A DNA stretch of 64,000 nt, from assembly GCA_019022495.1 (NCBI GenBank), contig JAFEKR010000007.1, positions 1,054,001 through 1,118,000 on the forward strand. The letters run 5' to 3'. The stretch is from Epichloe hybrida. Lineage: Eukaryota; Ascomycota; Sordariomycetes; Hypocreales; Clavicipitaceae. The first letter of the stretch is position 1. Each line of letters starts with the position of its first letter. Shown here one piece after another: positions 10,725 through 21,889 of this stretch. The position numbers and the translations under genes are program-made. Below the pieces are notes generated by a model. That model searched no databases, was not told where the DNA came from, and was given only the letters and a program-made list of their open reading frames with translations.

Positions 10725-11336
10725 ATGACATTCAAGACATTCAAGACATTGAACCTTGCCCTTGTTAGCCTCCTTAGCATGGGACTTGCAGCTTTCGGTC
10801 AGTCTATTGACTTCGAAGCCTCCGACGTGGTCAAACCCGGCTCTACATTCTCTTCTTGGGCTGCAGATACCCCTACGTGGATTACGTCCATTGACAAAGC
10901 AGAAGTCAAGACCCGAGATCTTGAAGTCCGAGCTCCCATCTACATATCTCCTCACACCAGGCGAGCCTTTGCCGTTGGCTTTGGCTCCTCCATTATCGAC
11001 GGCGCGGTTTGGATGTTCGATATGTGGATTGAAAATCTTGCGGATGCTGCGAGGTTTGAAGGTAGAACACTGTTTGGCAGCATGAATTTACAACCAACGA
11101 CTATTACAGTGCCTTATCTTCGCACAATCACCATAAGTGAAAACCAATACCGTGGAGCTGTTACGTTCCAAATGACGGGATTCGTTGGAACTGCACTGCT
11201 CGTGGTCGAATTTGTGGCAGAAGTCTTCGCCACAAGTTCTGCTACTATAATCCAATCCATGATAAGTCCTCCCGTGGCCACGCTCGCGGGCGCAAGCATC
11301 CCGGTCACAAGCTGGACATTCCCTGAATATAGTTAG
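10725..11336 (+). CDS. Orphan secreted protein, 203 aa, no cysteine
   Basis: A single-exon frame of 203 residues. The N-terminus (MTFKTFKTLNLALVSLLSMG) is a classical signal peptide with likely cleavage near AAFG-QS. The mature part is rich in Val, Ile, Thr and Ser, has no cysteine, and includes the phrase PIYISPHTRRAFAVGFGSSI. This suggests a beta-rich extracellular or wall-associated protein. I do not recognise a family. The gene sits alone between the TA-rich island and SMC3, a setting typical of lineage-specific secreted proteins. The 5' end contains a small tandem repeat (ACATTCAAG twice). No intron is needed. Coding status rests on length, the signal peptide and balanced codon use. Confidence 0.6.
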   Translation: MTFKTFKTLNLALVSLLSMGLAAFGQSIDFEASDVVKPGSTFSSWAADTPTWITSIDKAEVKTRDLEVRAPIYISPHTRRAFAVGFGSSIIDGAVWMFDMWIENLADAARFEGRTLFGSMNLQPTTITVPYLRTITISENQYRGAVTFQMTGFVGTALLVVEFVAEVFATSSATIIQSMISPPVATLAGASIPVTSWTFPEYS

Positions 11337-12190
11337 AGGTTCAAGTGTTGTTTGTGTCTGCTTCTATGCGAAGCAACGCCGAACAACATGACGCGCGGGA
11401 GGATGCGCACGGTGTTTGGCTGATGTCTGAAGGCCCATTCCGTTCTCGAGTAAATCATAAAGGATTTTATGCCCCTAGGGCTTAGAGACCTCTTCACTAC
11501 TTTTTAGGGCTATAAAATAAGGTAGTTTAGTATAGTATTAATAGGAGGATCTAAGAAAAATTGATCACTTAAGATATGATTTACTACCTTATTGATTTTC
11601 AATGAGGTTTTCTTTTCTCACTTGTTGTGGCTAATGCACTAGTTTTGTGATAAGAGTATCGGATTTGTAAGAATATCGGTATTACTGGCGATACCCAGCA
11701 GTGGGACGTGGGACAATAAACATGCGGTTTATTACCTGAAATAAGACCTTTTGTGACCTCATTCTCCCTGTGGTTAAATGTGCCAAAGAGTATAAGGTGC
11801 TTAGAAGTAACAAGAACACTACTAAACCTAAGGCAAGGGAATTAGTAGTTATTTTTTTTATCATCGTCATCGTTGTTCGACAGCATCGCGTCTTGCGAAA
11901 GACCCTGTATTCTGATGCTTTGTTTTGAGACTGTTGGGGGAGGGAAAAAGAAGGCGGGGCCCTTTGGGCCGTGTGGCCTCGGGCTTTGTGGCCTGAGGCA
12001 GCACCACAAAGCCCGAGGCAGCAAATGCAGCCCGTCTCTCAACGCGACCAGTCGCTTCATCGCGGCGGGCAGGAAGACGCGTCGTATCGCCCAGACAACG
12101 ACTTCATTCTCATAACGACTTCCAGACCAAGTCCAGGCGTAGCTTACTGGCCCTTTCAGATGTTGCGCATCGGCGCCCGCGCAGCCCATC
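11337..12190. other. Spacer between the secreted-protein gene and SMC3
   Basis: TA-rich to about 11870, then GC-richer sequence with a GGCCTCGGGCTTTGTGG / CCACAAAGCCCGAGGC inverted repeat around 11978-12017 just upstream of SMC3. No gene is seen. The upstream in-frame extension of the SMC3 reading frame lacks conserved sequence. Confidence 0.5.
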
Positions 12191-15100
12191 ATGTATATCA
12201 AACAGACTATTATCCAGGGCTTCAAAAGGTACGCGGCGCATGGTACGTCTCGCTGAACGTCCAAATCATTAACAACCAACCTCACAGCTACAAAGACCAA
12301 ACCGTCATTGAACCCTTCTCACCGAAAACGAATGTCATCGTTGGTCGCAATGGCTCAGGCAAAAGCAACTTTTTTGCAGCGATGCGATTCGTTCTTAGCG
12401 ATGCTTACACCCAGATGAGTCGAGAAGAGCGACAGGGCCTTTTGCACGAGGGTTCAGGTTCTGCCGTCATGTCTGCCTACGTCGAGATCATCTTCGACAA
12501 TAGCGACGATCGGTTCCCTACAGGCAACAAGGAAGTCGTCTTGCGCCGAACAATTGGGTTGAAGAAGGACGAGTATTCGGTGGACCGTAAAGTCGTGACC
12601 AAGACGGATGTCATGAACCTGCTAGAAGCTGCAGGATTCTCCCGGTCGAATCCTTACTACATCGTTCCCCAAGGTCGCGTGACAGCATTGACAAACATGA
12701 AAGAGTCTGACAGACTCAATCTGCTGAAAGAAGTGGCCGGTACCCACGTGTATGAGGCACGCCGTACAGAGTCATTGAAAATCATGCACGAGACCAACAA
12801 TAAACGAGAAAAAATCGACGAATTGCTCGAATACATCAAAGAACGACTTGCTGAGCTCGAGGAGGAAAAGGAAGAATTGCGCGGTTTTCAGGACAAGGAC
12901 AGGGAGAGGCGATGTTTGGAGTACGCGTACCATCACCGCGAGCAAGTAACCATCCAGTCTGCTCTGGAGGATATCGACGGTGCGAGACAGGACGGCCTCG
13001 ACACAAGTGATTCGAGTCGTTCAGAGTTTCTGAAGGGAGAAAAGGTCATTTCAAAACTTGATGCAAAAATCCACAGCCTGCAGAGAGAATTGGAGTTGCT
13101 CCAGATTGACCGACGTCAACACGAAGAGGACAGGCGAGACTGCGCCAAGGCCCTTGCCAAGGTGGAACTGAAAGTCAAGAATCTGAAGGATGGGCAATCG
13201 GCACAGGAACAGGCGCGAGCGCAGCACGAATCGGATCTGCATTCCGTCCAGTCCGAGATATCGGAAAAGGAAAAACAGCTGGCTAAGATCCTGCCCGAGT
13301 ACAAGAAGAAAAAGCAGGAGGAGGATGAAATCAGGCGACAACTAGACACAGCTGAAGCTTCAAGGGCGCGTCTCTTCGCCAAGCAAAGCCGTGGCTCACG
13401 ATTTAAGAACAAGTCAGAGCGGGACGCATGGTTGAAACAAGAAGTCGAGGAGTTAAATCTGACAATCAGCGCACAGAAAGCGAACAAGCTGGAGGCTGAA
13501 GAGGAGGTTGGCAGAGTGCAAGCGTCCATTCGGCAGACCGAGCAAGAGGTAGCGCAATTGAGATCCCGATTAGCCAGTTGGAGTGGTGACAGAGTCTTGA
13601 TGGCCGACGAGGCAAACCAAGCTAGGGTCACCCTGGATAGACTGAATGACGAGAGGAAGCTCATTCGCCGCGAGGAGGACAAACTGAACTCTGTCATTGC
13701 CAATGCCCGCCAGGAAAAGGAACAAGCTGAGCGGGAGTTGTCCCATGCGGTAGACGGTGCAACAGCTCGCGGTCTGGCTACCATCCGTCGGTTGAAGCAG
13801 GAACAGGATATTCCCGGTGCCTACGGAACTCTGGCCGACTTGCTCGAGGTCAATGACGCATACAGACTCCCCGTTGAACAGACTGCGGGAGCAAGTCTGT
13901 TTCATTATGTCGTCGACAACGCCGACACCGCTACCTATTTGGCGGACTATTTGTATAAAACACGTGGCGGCCGTGTCACCTTCATGCCATTGGCGCAACT
14001 GCGACCACGTCAGGTCAACTTTCCTCGATCCAATGATGCGGTGCCTCTTATCAGCAAGATAAAATACGACACAAAATTCGAAAAGGCCTTCCAGCAGGTG
14101 TTCGGAAAGACTGTAGTGTGTGTTAATTTGGCCGTCGCGGCTCAATACGCCCGCAGTCATGGCGTCGATGGCATCACCGCAGAAGGCGATACAACAAACA
14201 AGAGAGGTGCCCTGACCGGTGGTTACATTGATCCCCGGAAGTCGCGTCTCGAAGCTGTTCACTCCGCGAATAAGTGGCGAGAAGAGTATGAGAATTTGAT
14301 TGCCCAGTCACGCGAATTGCGCCAGCAGATCGAACGCAAGGATCAAGAAATCACAGCAGCCATGTCGGAATTGCAAAAGATGGAGCAGCAATTAAGGCAG
14401 GCAGACGATGGATTCGAGCCCCTCAAACACGAACTGCGAAACAAGTCCGGCCATGTTGAAAACGAAAGGTCTCATCTCGACGCCGCTATCAAGCGCCGAG
14501 ACGCAGTGGAGAAGAATATGAACGGGTTCATGGAAGAGGTGGCCGCGCATGAGGCTGAGATAGGAACCGAGTTCAAAAAAAGCCTCACCTCAGCAGAAGA
14601 ACAGGAGCTGGAGCAGCTCAGTAAAATGACGCAACAACTGCAGAAGCAATGGAATGATTTGAGCAATGAACGGAGAGAGCTCGAGAGAACGAAGCAATTC
14701 CTTGAAGTTGACTTGCGTCAGAACCTTCAAATGAAACTCGATCAGTTGAACAGCCAGGCATTCGAGAACTCGGCATCAGGGGGCGCATCCGGAGGCATGA
14801 AGGAAGCTCAACGAGAGTTAAAGACTGCTCAGAATGCATTGCAAGGCATTGAAGCCAGTCTGCGAGAGACAGAAGACAAGATGGACCACGTCACTGCTCG
14901 AATTGACGAGCTGAGCTCCGAAAAATCGGAGCGAGAGCAGATTCAGAATGAGATTTCCACGAAAATAGAGAAGCAGCAAAAGAGGATGGAGAAGACTCTG
15001 CAGCGTAAGGCTCTTCTTACTGCACAGGCCGCAGAATGTGCCAAAAACATCAGAGATTTGGGTGTGCTTCCCGAAGAGGCATTTGACAAATACGAGAATA

Positions 15101-16004
15101 TGGAGGCCGGTTCGGTGAGTTTGAGGCGCCCATGTTCAAACCGTGGCCGAAATACTGACACAGAACTATTCAGATTACCAATAAGCTGAAGAAGGTCAAT
15201 GAAGCACTGAAGAAGTACAAGCATGTCAACAAGAAAGCCTTTGAACAGTACAACAACTTCACCACGCAACAGGATCAGCTCATGAAGCGACGCAAGGAAT
15301 TGGACGCTTCTCAGGACTCCATTGAGGAACTGGTTGAGCACTTGGATCGACGAAAGGACGAAGCCATTGAGCGAACTTTCAAACAGGTGTCCAAGGAGTT
15401 TGCGACCATCTTTGGCAAACTGGTTCCCGCAGGACATGGACGACTGGTCATCCAAAGAAGGGCCGATCGTCGCCAAGACGTTGATGAGTCTGATGAGGAG
15501 GCCCGTGGCAGTGTCGAGAACTACATTGGCGTCGGCATCAGCGTCTCGTTCAACTCGAAAGAACTTGATGAGCAGCAAAGAATCCAGCAACTCAGTGGTG
15601 GGCAAAAGAGTAAGTCCTATTGAATTCCCGAGATGATGGCAAACCAAGAACCACTACTAAACCGTGCATTTTCTTTTGTTATTATTTTGCCTTTAGGTTT
15701 GTGCGCGTTGTGTCTCATCTTTGCTCTCCAGCAAACCGAGAGTAGTCCCATGGTCATCTTTGACGAAGTAGATGCCAACCTGGACGCCCAATACAGAACT
15801 GCCGTCGCTGCGCTACTGGAATCCATCTCAAACGAGGCCGGCACTCAGTTCATCTGCACTACTTTCCGGCCCGAGATTGTTCATGTGGCAGACAAATGCT
15901 ATGGTGTGACGTTCCACAACAAGACGAGCTCTATCAACTGCGTGCCCACGACAGAAGCTCTCAGCTTCGTTGAGGGACAAGCCAAGCCTACTGGAACATC
16001 ATGA
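12191..16004 (+). CDS. SMC3: Cohesin subunit SMC3
   Basis: Four exons, 12191-12228, 12288-15114, 15174-15609 and 15697-16004, encode about 1202 residues, the normal length. The start [13 protein letters not shown] is the conserved SMC3 N-terminus and is reached only by splicing the 59-nt first intron. Walker [10 protein letters not shown] lies at about 32-40, and the Eco1 acetylation pair is KKDEY at K105/K106. Long coiled coils flank a hinge near 535-670 ([28 protein letters not shown]). The C-terminal ATPase half has the signature QLSGGQKS, split by intron 3, and Walker [12 protein letters not shown]. Together with SMC1 and kleisin it forms the cohesin ring for sister-chromatid cohesion and loop organisation. 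All catalytic motifs look intact. Confidence 0.97.
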
Positions 16005-16516
16005 ACGAATGTTGTGTGTACCAGAAGGGCTTTTGTTATATCTTGTTGCATGGCGATGTTAGGCTCTTCAAGTGGTGCTGGGGAGCTGGAGTTGCGGCGT
16101 TGAAGAACACCTACTTTTTTTTGGGGGGGGGAACTACCTGTACTATATGGCATGTTTGATGTATCTATGCCTGTACGAGCTTGGCGTGGATGCGCCGTCT
16201 GAATAACTGCCAGAGCTTGCCGAAAGCTCTACAAACGAACAAGGGTTGTTCGGGGCTTGCTTCGGAGGAAGATAGACCTGAATTTAGAAATGATGATGCC
16301 AGCTTCCAAGATAACATGGGAGTTGTGAATACGTAGCCCAGAGAATGAATGATACTTGTTGTTGCACAGGATACTCAATTTGCCACGCGTGGGAAATCCT
16401 CAAGTCACCATCAAATATGGCATGCTGTACAAAATGTATACACCAGTTCTAGTTTACAAAGATGCGCCTTGTATATGTAGGGTTTAATTTCGCTAACACG
16501 CCTCCCCCTTTTCTTT
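16005..16516. other. Convergent spacer SMC3 / mL46
   Basis: The two 3' ends face each other across about 510 bp. A T8-G8 run sits at about 16113-16130. I see no gene. Confidence 0.6.
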
Positions 16517-17791
16517 CTACCTGTCTGCCATCATGTTTCGCACACCGCTGAGATACTCGGGCGACAGCTCCTTTTCCAGCTCCTCCCTCGTCAACCACTT
16601 GAAGTCGGTGTATCCAAAAGGGTTATTCTTCAAATCGGCCTGACCGGCCATGATTCTTCCCTTGAGGAAAAAAGTCTTTTGGCCTCGTTTTGTAACAAAC
16701 CCGTCGGCGGCTTGAACAGGTTGCTTGACAACGTGTGCAACGGGAATACGGCCAACGATCCAGGTGTTCATGTTGACGCCGGCAGCTTGATCTAAGACTC
16801 TCTTGGCGGCCTGTTCCTCCTCGTTAGTCCCGTGTTGATTGTTCCTCACGACGAGGCGAAGTGAGGCGTAATTATATGCCATATAAAAAAAAAAAAAAAA
16901 AAAAAGGTTAACACCCACCTCGTGCAAGCTTTCGTCCTTGGCAATGACATCTGCGGGAAAACCCCAGCCATCTTTGCCCTTCACAACCAAGTACAGCGTC
17001 CTCTCGAGCTGTCTGTCCAATCTCTTCACGTCACCCTTCTCATCAGCCTCGGTATTCCTCTCCATGGGCCTCTCGACGGGAACCACGTCCTCGGGGACAA
17101 TGACCTCGGCGTCATCACTGACACGAGCTTCCGCGTCCTTGAGAAGGCTGTTCAGCACGCTCTCCTGGCTGCTCAGGTCGTCGCCGACTTTGAGCTCGTC
17201 ATCCCACGCTGTTGAGCCCTTGCCCTTGTACACGCCGATATCCTTGGCGACTGTGCCTTTGCGCTCGTTCACCTTCAGGTTCCAATCTAGTTGGCGGGCC
17301 GTGTCGGGCTTGAAGTAGATGCTCGTGATGAAGGGCGTGTTGAGCCTCTCTTCCAACCGCTTCTGGTAGAAGAAGAAGGCGTTCTCGAACGAGTGCAGTT
17401 TGCGGGTCAGCAGCGGCGGCCGGGTCAGGATCAAGCCGGATCGAACGTCGTAGGCTGAAGGCGCTCGCGTTGGCGACGGAGGAGGAGGAACGGTTCCTTC
17501 CGAGGACGTCATCTCGGAACTTGTGATGGGGGTGGCCGAGTACAGACGGGCAGGCACTCGCGTGAAGCCCGTGGCGCATCTTGAGCACACATTGGGAGAG
17601 CCTACGGTTTGTTTGTGTGAGGTTAGTTTCTGAGAATCTTGGGACTTTCCCCTTTTGTCTCCCCCCCCCCCTTGGGTCCGACCCCTTACTGCTGCTGCTG
17701 CTGCTGCTGCCTCGATAACAATGCAGAAATGCCGATTCTTACCTGAAAATATGGATTGCATGGCGCGCCGCCCCCTGCTTGAAGCAGTCAT
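16517..17791 (-). CDS. MRPL17: Mitochondrial large-subunit ribosomal protein mL46 (L17)
   Basis: Three exons, 17791-17743, 17601-16919 and 16810-16517, give about 341 residues. The first exon supplies a basic, Ser-rich N-terminus (MTASSRGRRAMQSIF) suited to mitochondrial import. The body shows the fungal L17/mL46 pattern: SGLILTRPPLLTRKLHSFE, an acidic middle, then a Nudix-like fold with TLYLVVKGKDGWGFP, AAGVNMNTWIVGRIPVAHVV and FFLKGRIMAGQADL. The ending is FKWLTREELEKELSPEYL. It is a structural mitoribosome component with no expected Nudix hydrolase activity. Intron 1 contains a CTG trinucleotide tract and intron 2 a 21-nt poly-T on the sense strand. Joining E (DESLHE) to AAKRVLDQ by removing intron 2 restores the family sequence. 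Confidence 0.88.
   Translation of the reverse strand: MTASSRGRRAMQSIFSGKNRHFCIVIEAAAAAAAVRGRTQGGGGDKRGKSQDSQKLTSHKQTVGSPNVCSRCATGFTRVPARLYSATPITSSEMTSSEGTVPPPPSPTRAPSAYDVRSGLILTRPPLLTRKLHSFENAFFFYQKRLEERLNTPFITSIYFKPDTARQLDWNLKVNERKGTVAKDIGVYKGKGSTAWDDELKVGDDLSSQESVLNSLLKDAEARVSDDAEVIVPEDVVPVERPMERNTEADEKGDVKRLDRQLERTLYLVVKGKDGWGFPADVIAKDESLHEVGVNLFFFFFFYMAYNYASLRLVVRNNQHGTNEEEQAAKRVLDQAAGVNMNTWIVGRIPVAHVVKQPVQAADGFVTKRGQKTFFLKGRIMAGQADLKNNPFGYTDFKWLTREELEKELSPEYLSGVRNMMADR
16885..16905 (-). repeat. Sense T21 tract in mL46 intron 2
   Basis: The 21 A on the plus strand are T on the gene strand, about 13 nt downstream of the GTGGGT donor. Confidence 0.95.
17689..17710. repeat. CTG trinucleotide microsatellite in mL46 intron 1
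   Basis: Seven CTG units, read as CAG on the gene strand, within the intron between 17743 and 17601. Confidence 0.9.
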
Positions 17792-18968
17792 GGTGATGAC
17801 GGCTGTGGGGAGATGCAAATCCTCGTCCAAGAGGGCCAGAAAGATGACCACTTTCGTCGTTGTCTTGGAACTTTTCAGTTTCCACCTGTAATCCTGTGAT
17901 GGTTCCTGGAGGTACGTACCTTTCCTTTCCACACAAGGAACAAGGAGCGGCGGCTTAGGCAACCAACCAATTTCCTCCGCAGTAATTCCTCATTGAGTTG
18001 GTCAGTGCCTGAGGCAATCCCCTGCCCGGCCAGCCCACTTGGTCCTCATAGCAAAATTTGTTGCATCCTGTCTCCCACTTTCCTTTTATTCTTCTTCCAC
18101 CCAAGGCACGATTTACCTTATCGTCAAGACCCGTTTCCACCTCCAGAACGTCCTGATCATTTACTAGTGCCAAGAGTGAACTCCGGAGCAGTCTTTTCGC
18201 TAGCGGTGCCTGCCTTGAAATTTCATACCGGGTCCTGTTGGATAGATACTGCTGACAACGCAAAAAGCACCTTTTTTACTTACGTTAGATGGTGCGATTG
18301 TTTAATCGGTGGCCTTTCGTCCTCCATCCCCACTTCGACGTGGCTTCAAATCAACGTCCCTCACGCGAGGAATTGATCTTTCTTTTCTGTGGGGTTTTCA
18401 CGACATGATCCGAGTAAACCCGGAATTCCATCCGGGAGTACGGTGTAGATCTTGAGACAGCAGAATGAGCCCTTTGGGATACTTTACTTTCGTTCCAACA
18501 GGTGCTCATCTGCTGCCCCAACCTCTCCCACCTTCAAAAATGTCGGGCTTCACGGCTAAATGTGTTTAGGTATTGAAACACTACTATTGCTTTCTATTGC
18601 AACCATAGTCGTGTAAATTGCCAATGTTAACATAACTGTCCATGGCCTCCGCAGCCAACGCCAAAAATGAGGATGAAGCGTTCAAACGATCTACAAATAC
18701 AATATGTCATCCCTCATCTCGAATGGACATCAAAATGTACCTTTCCCAGTACTATGATCAGATGCAATCAATATTTTGCATAACCTGTTACGCCACAAAC
18801 CCTCGTGTCCAAAGCAGAACAGACAAAATCCTCGTTGACGGCACAGGTACAAAGTGAAAAAAAAAGTACAAAAAAAACCTGGGTATCTAATCACCGCGAA
18901 GGCTATCCGCTTCATCTGAAAAAACGCCGGGGGCTAACGAAAAGTCCTCATCTTGTGTGTACCTGTGA
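17792..18968. other. Spacer between mL46 and the RING+PHD gene
   Basis: About 1.2 kb holding the mL46 promoter and the 3' flank of the RING+PHD gene. Only short shadow-like frames exist and I see no conserved protein, RNA gene or repeat. Confidence 0.5.
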
Positions 18969-21005
18969 TTATGCCGGGAGTTCGGCGACAGCCTGAGCCA
19001 CCTCTTGCGTGGCTCTCTTCTCCCACGTTCGCCGGGATTGGTCATCGAGCGACGATGCGTCTTTCACTTCGTCGTAGAGTTTTCGCGAAATGTCCCGATT
19101 TATGGTTGCATACTGCTCGGTGGTCAACTTTTGCGCTCGCCAATGAGGCCGAAGAGCGGTTTTGACAATATCATTGATGCTCTTCTTTTCTTCGTGCGTC
19201 ATTGTCCACCGTGTTGGCGATGTGTCTTCACTTCGGGACGAGACTTGATGAGCACGGCGAGGCCGGGGCTGACGCAACTCGAGGGGACGAGAGTCAAATT
19301 TGGCTGAGCGTGGTTCGGATTCCCCGTCATCACTTTTAGATCGAGTGGGAGAGTAATTTGCAGGAGGATATTGAGGTTCAATGTGAGTACTGAGTGATAA
19401 CGTCGGGGATGTAGGCCGACCGCCAAGATGGGGAAGTGGTGGCGGAGTCAACGATAGAGCCCTGGGGCTACTATGATTTGAAGGCGAGGGCGAAAGTGCC
19501 GGCGACGAAGCTTCTGGAGGAACCCGCCACCTCGGTGTCATTACTGGGGTCTCGTCCTCAGATAAGGGGTTTGGCTCCAAAGGCTCCAGTTCCTTAAGTA
19601 ACGACGACACCAGAGGTGTGGTGCTTTCCAAGCGAGTAACGCCATTCCCCAGCGATGTGGTTCCATTTGTTGGGCGTGCATTTGACGGACCCAAAATTGC
19701 GGGAGATGAAGCGGATGTTGAGGCCTCAGCCTGCGTAGGCAGCCTTCTAGTTCGCGGACGCTTCAACTTTCTCTCTGGCTCTTGCGCTGGCTCTGCTGGT
19801 GATGCAGTAACGGACCGACTTTTGCGCTTTCGAGTTGCGGTGGTACCAGATTCTGTGTCTCTAGCACGGTTGAAGGCCCCCCACGCGCGCCTTTCATCAC
19901 GAGTTTCCTCGATAGGCGGTGGGGGTGGTTGCAGGCGTTCACTTATTTGTGGTGGGATAGTGCTGGCAAAGGCATCTCGTGCACCGAGACGATGGGCGAT
20001 GTCCATACGCTGCTGCCATCGCTGCAGTTCTCGACGATCAAGCTGTTGAAAGCGACGAAACTGCTCGAGGTCATCGTCCTCGTCATCGTGGTTGTCAAGA
20101 TCAAGATCGCTCATTTCGTAGAAACGACCGGAAAACTGGCCCCAGGCGCCTTGCCATTCATCATTGCGAGCTTGCCTGCGGGCTCTTCTGAGACGATGAC
20201 GTGTCCTTACATGAAAGCCTCGTACTTCTCGAGGGTTTGGACGCTGAAAATGCGCCCGAGGCCGCGGAGAGGCAGGTTCGGCATCAATGCGATCATGGCG
20301 ATCAGTCGTGAGCTGGAACAGGTGAGCACATTCCATGCAATACCAGTCACCCTCAGGAATATGGTCCAGCCCAATGCAATGCGTGTGGTAGGCGGCATCA
20401 CAGCTGTCACATAACAGTAAAATGTCCTCTCGCTCGGCTGAGTTGCAAATGGGGCAAGGGTTGCCTTCGTCCTCATCCTCTTCTGCGATGTTGTCGCCCA
20501 TCCAAGCCTGGACATCAAACTCGGCCACTTGTTTTTTATCTTTGACATCGTACGTAGAGACTGCGGTGCCTGATGAAATGGAATGTGATGTTAGCAAATG
20601 TGAAATAGTTCTTCTTCTTCTTGTTGTTCTTCTTCTCCCTCGTTCGTTATGCTGGGCAGAGGTGCTACACATACCATCTACACCGTTGTAGACGCGAACA
20701 AAGTGGAAGGGTGTTCTGCAAATGGGACAAGTATTTGTCTTTTGAGCCCATGATCGAATGCACGCATCGTGAATGACATGCTCGCATCCGTCTAGAGCTG
20801 CGACAATGTCGAGATGGCTTGTCTCGTTGACAGCAGCGGCAACGGCTGTGGTGGCCGAGTCTGATGCTGGGGCGTCTGTCACTTCGGCGGCGGCGGCGGC
20901 ATTGTGAACATCGTTCACGGCCGAGGGCGAGGGCGAGGGCGAAGTCGAGGACAAGGGACGCGGTAGGAGATCCAGGCATATGATGCACTGTTCAGGCTCG
21001 TTCAT
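18969..21005 (-). CDS. RING-finger plus PHD-finger nuclear protein (putative E3 ligase)
   Basis: Two exons, 21005-20675 and 20569-18969, give about 643 residues. The start MNEPEQCIICLDLL places the first RING cysteine pair at residues 7-10; the RING closes with CEHVIHDACIRSW and CPICR near residue 97. A PHD finger follows at about 148-195 (CPICNSAEREDILLLCDSCD, GDWYCMEC). The middle is Pro/Ser-rich and disordered. A conserved helical C-terminus at about 565-643 contains EEKKSINDIVKTALRPHWR. This matches the fungal PHD and RING finger domain-containing family. It likely reads chromatin and ubiquitinates nuclear targets; substrates are unknown. The 105-nt intron is a multiple of three and has no stop, so intron retention would still give a full protein of about 678 residues. 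Confidence 0.88.
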   Translation of the reverse strand: MNEPEQCIICLDLLPRPLSSTSPSPSPSAVNDVHNAAAAAEVTDAPASDSATTAVAAAVNETSHLDIVAALDGCEHVIHDACIRSWAQKTNTCPICRTPFHFVRVYNGVDGMCSTSAQHNERGRRRTTRRRRTISHLLTSHSISSGTAVSTYDVKDKKQVAEFDVQAWMGDNIAEEDEDEGNPCPICNSAEREDILLLCDSCDAAYHTHCIGLDHIPEGDWYCMECAHLFQLTTDRHDRIDAEPASPRPRAHFQRPNPREVRGFHVRTRHRLRRARRQARNDEWQGAWGQFSGRFYEMSDLDLDNHDDEDDDLEQFRRFQQLDRRELQRWQQRMDIAHRLGARDAFASTIPPQISERLQPPPPPIEETRDERRAWGAFNRARDTESGTTATRKRKSRSVTASPAEPAQEPERKLKRPRTRRLPTQAEASTSASSPAILGPSNARPTNGTTSLGNGVTRLESTTPLVSSLLKELEPLEPNPLSEDETPVMTPRWRVPPEASSPALSPSPSNHSSPRALSLTPPPLPHLGGRPTSPTLSLSTHIEPQYPPANYSPTRSKSDDGESEPRSAKFDSRPLELRQPRPRRAHQVSSRSEDTSPTRWTMTHEEKKSINDIVKTALRPHWRAQKLTTEQYATINRDISRKLYDEVKDASSLDDQSRRTWEKRATQEVAQAVAELPA

Positions 21006-21403
21006 GACGCCAGGTTGGATAGTGTAGAGACGAATTTGATGAAAACATGTAAAACGAGGTGCAGACGATTTGTTGGCAGCGGCGAAAGGCAGCAGGGCAA
21101 CCAACCGTCGATTTGACACCAGCAGCAGCAGACTGAAGTTGGCGCAGACTGCGGACTGTGAGTGGGGAAGAGTTGGGGGGGGGCGCCAGGGTGCTGGGTG
21201 CTGGCGGTACAGCGGGCTTGGGCGGGTGGGCAGAGCAGCGTGGACCAGCAGACTGGAGTGAGTGGGAGGGAGTTGGCCACGGGAGAGAAGAGGAGTTGTT
21301 GTTCTGGTGCGGAGCAATCAACAACAAGGGAAAACCGGGCCAGCTGGCTACGAGTGGAAAGAGAGAGAGTTTTGAGGAGGCCGTCGAGACAGCGGCAGTG
21401 AGG

Positions 21404-21449
21404 GGCTACGGAGTACATGCACTAATAATATTGCTATTACTCCGTAGCC
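21404..21449. repeat. 12-bp perfect inverted repeat built on TACGGAGTA
   Basis: GGCTACGGAGTA at 21404-21415 and TACTCCGTAGCC at 21438-21449 are perfect reverse complements with a 22-nt spacer, about 400 bp upstream of the RING+PHD start codon. It could be a protein-binding palindrome or a small repetitive element. Confidence 0.85.
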
Positions 21450-21867
21450 GCGACCCAGCTCCCAGCGCGGGAGACAGCGGGCTAGCGACTCGCGACTAGC
21501 GCGCGCACGCAGAGGAAGAGGCTGGAGGGTCCCCCACGCGACCAATCAGCGGCTACAGACACCGAAGACGCCACACATCCATTAGTACATTCATTAGCGG
21601 CTGGTTCAAGTCAAGTGCTGGGGGAGCATCTGACAGACACCGGGTCGACAACATGGTGAGGGCGGGTGGCGGGTGGCGGCCTGACCTAGGTATCCAGGCA
21701 GATAGGATAGAACAACGTCGCAGCACGAGGTGGTCAGTCGTACCATCTACGGATTACCTACGCATACTCAGAGGCAGCAGCAGGTGAAATCATGACCTTG
21801 TTCAGGATAGCACGAATACACTCTGCATTTTTTTTGCATGGAGTGCAGAAACATGCGGATACTTTCG

Positions 21868-21889
21868 AAAAAAAAAAAAAAAAAAAAAA
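21868..21889. repeat. A22 homopolymer
   Basis: A run of 22 A in the gene-poor spacer. Confidence 0.95.

Noticed and set aside
11971..12190. Upstream in-frame extension of the SMC3 frame
   Set aside because: The conserved SMC3 N-terminus [13 protein letters not shown] needs the small exon at 12191 and removal of the 59-nt intron.
13116..14262. Long minus-strand frames opposite SMC3
   Set aside because: These are antisense shadows of the SMC3 coiled coil and hinge; their Ser/Leu-rich composition mirrors the sense codons.
18642..18857. 71-residue plus-strand frame in the spacer
   Set aside because: Short, no homologous pattern and no flanking splice sites that extend it.
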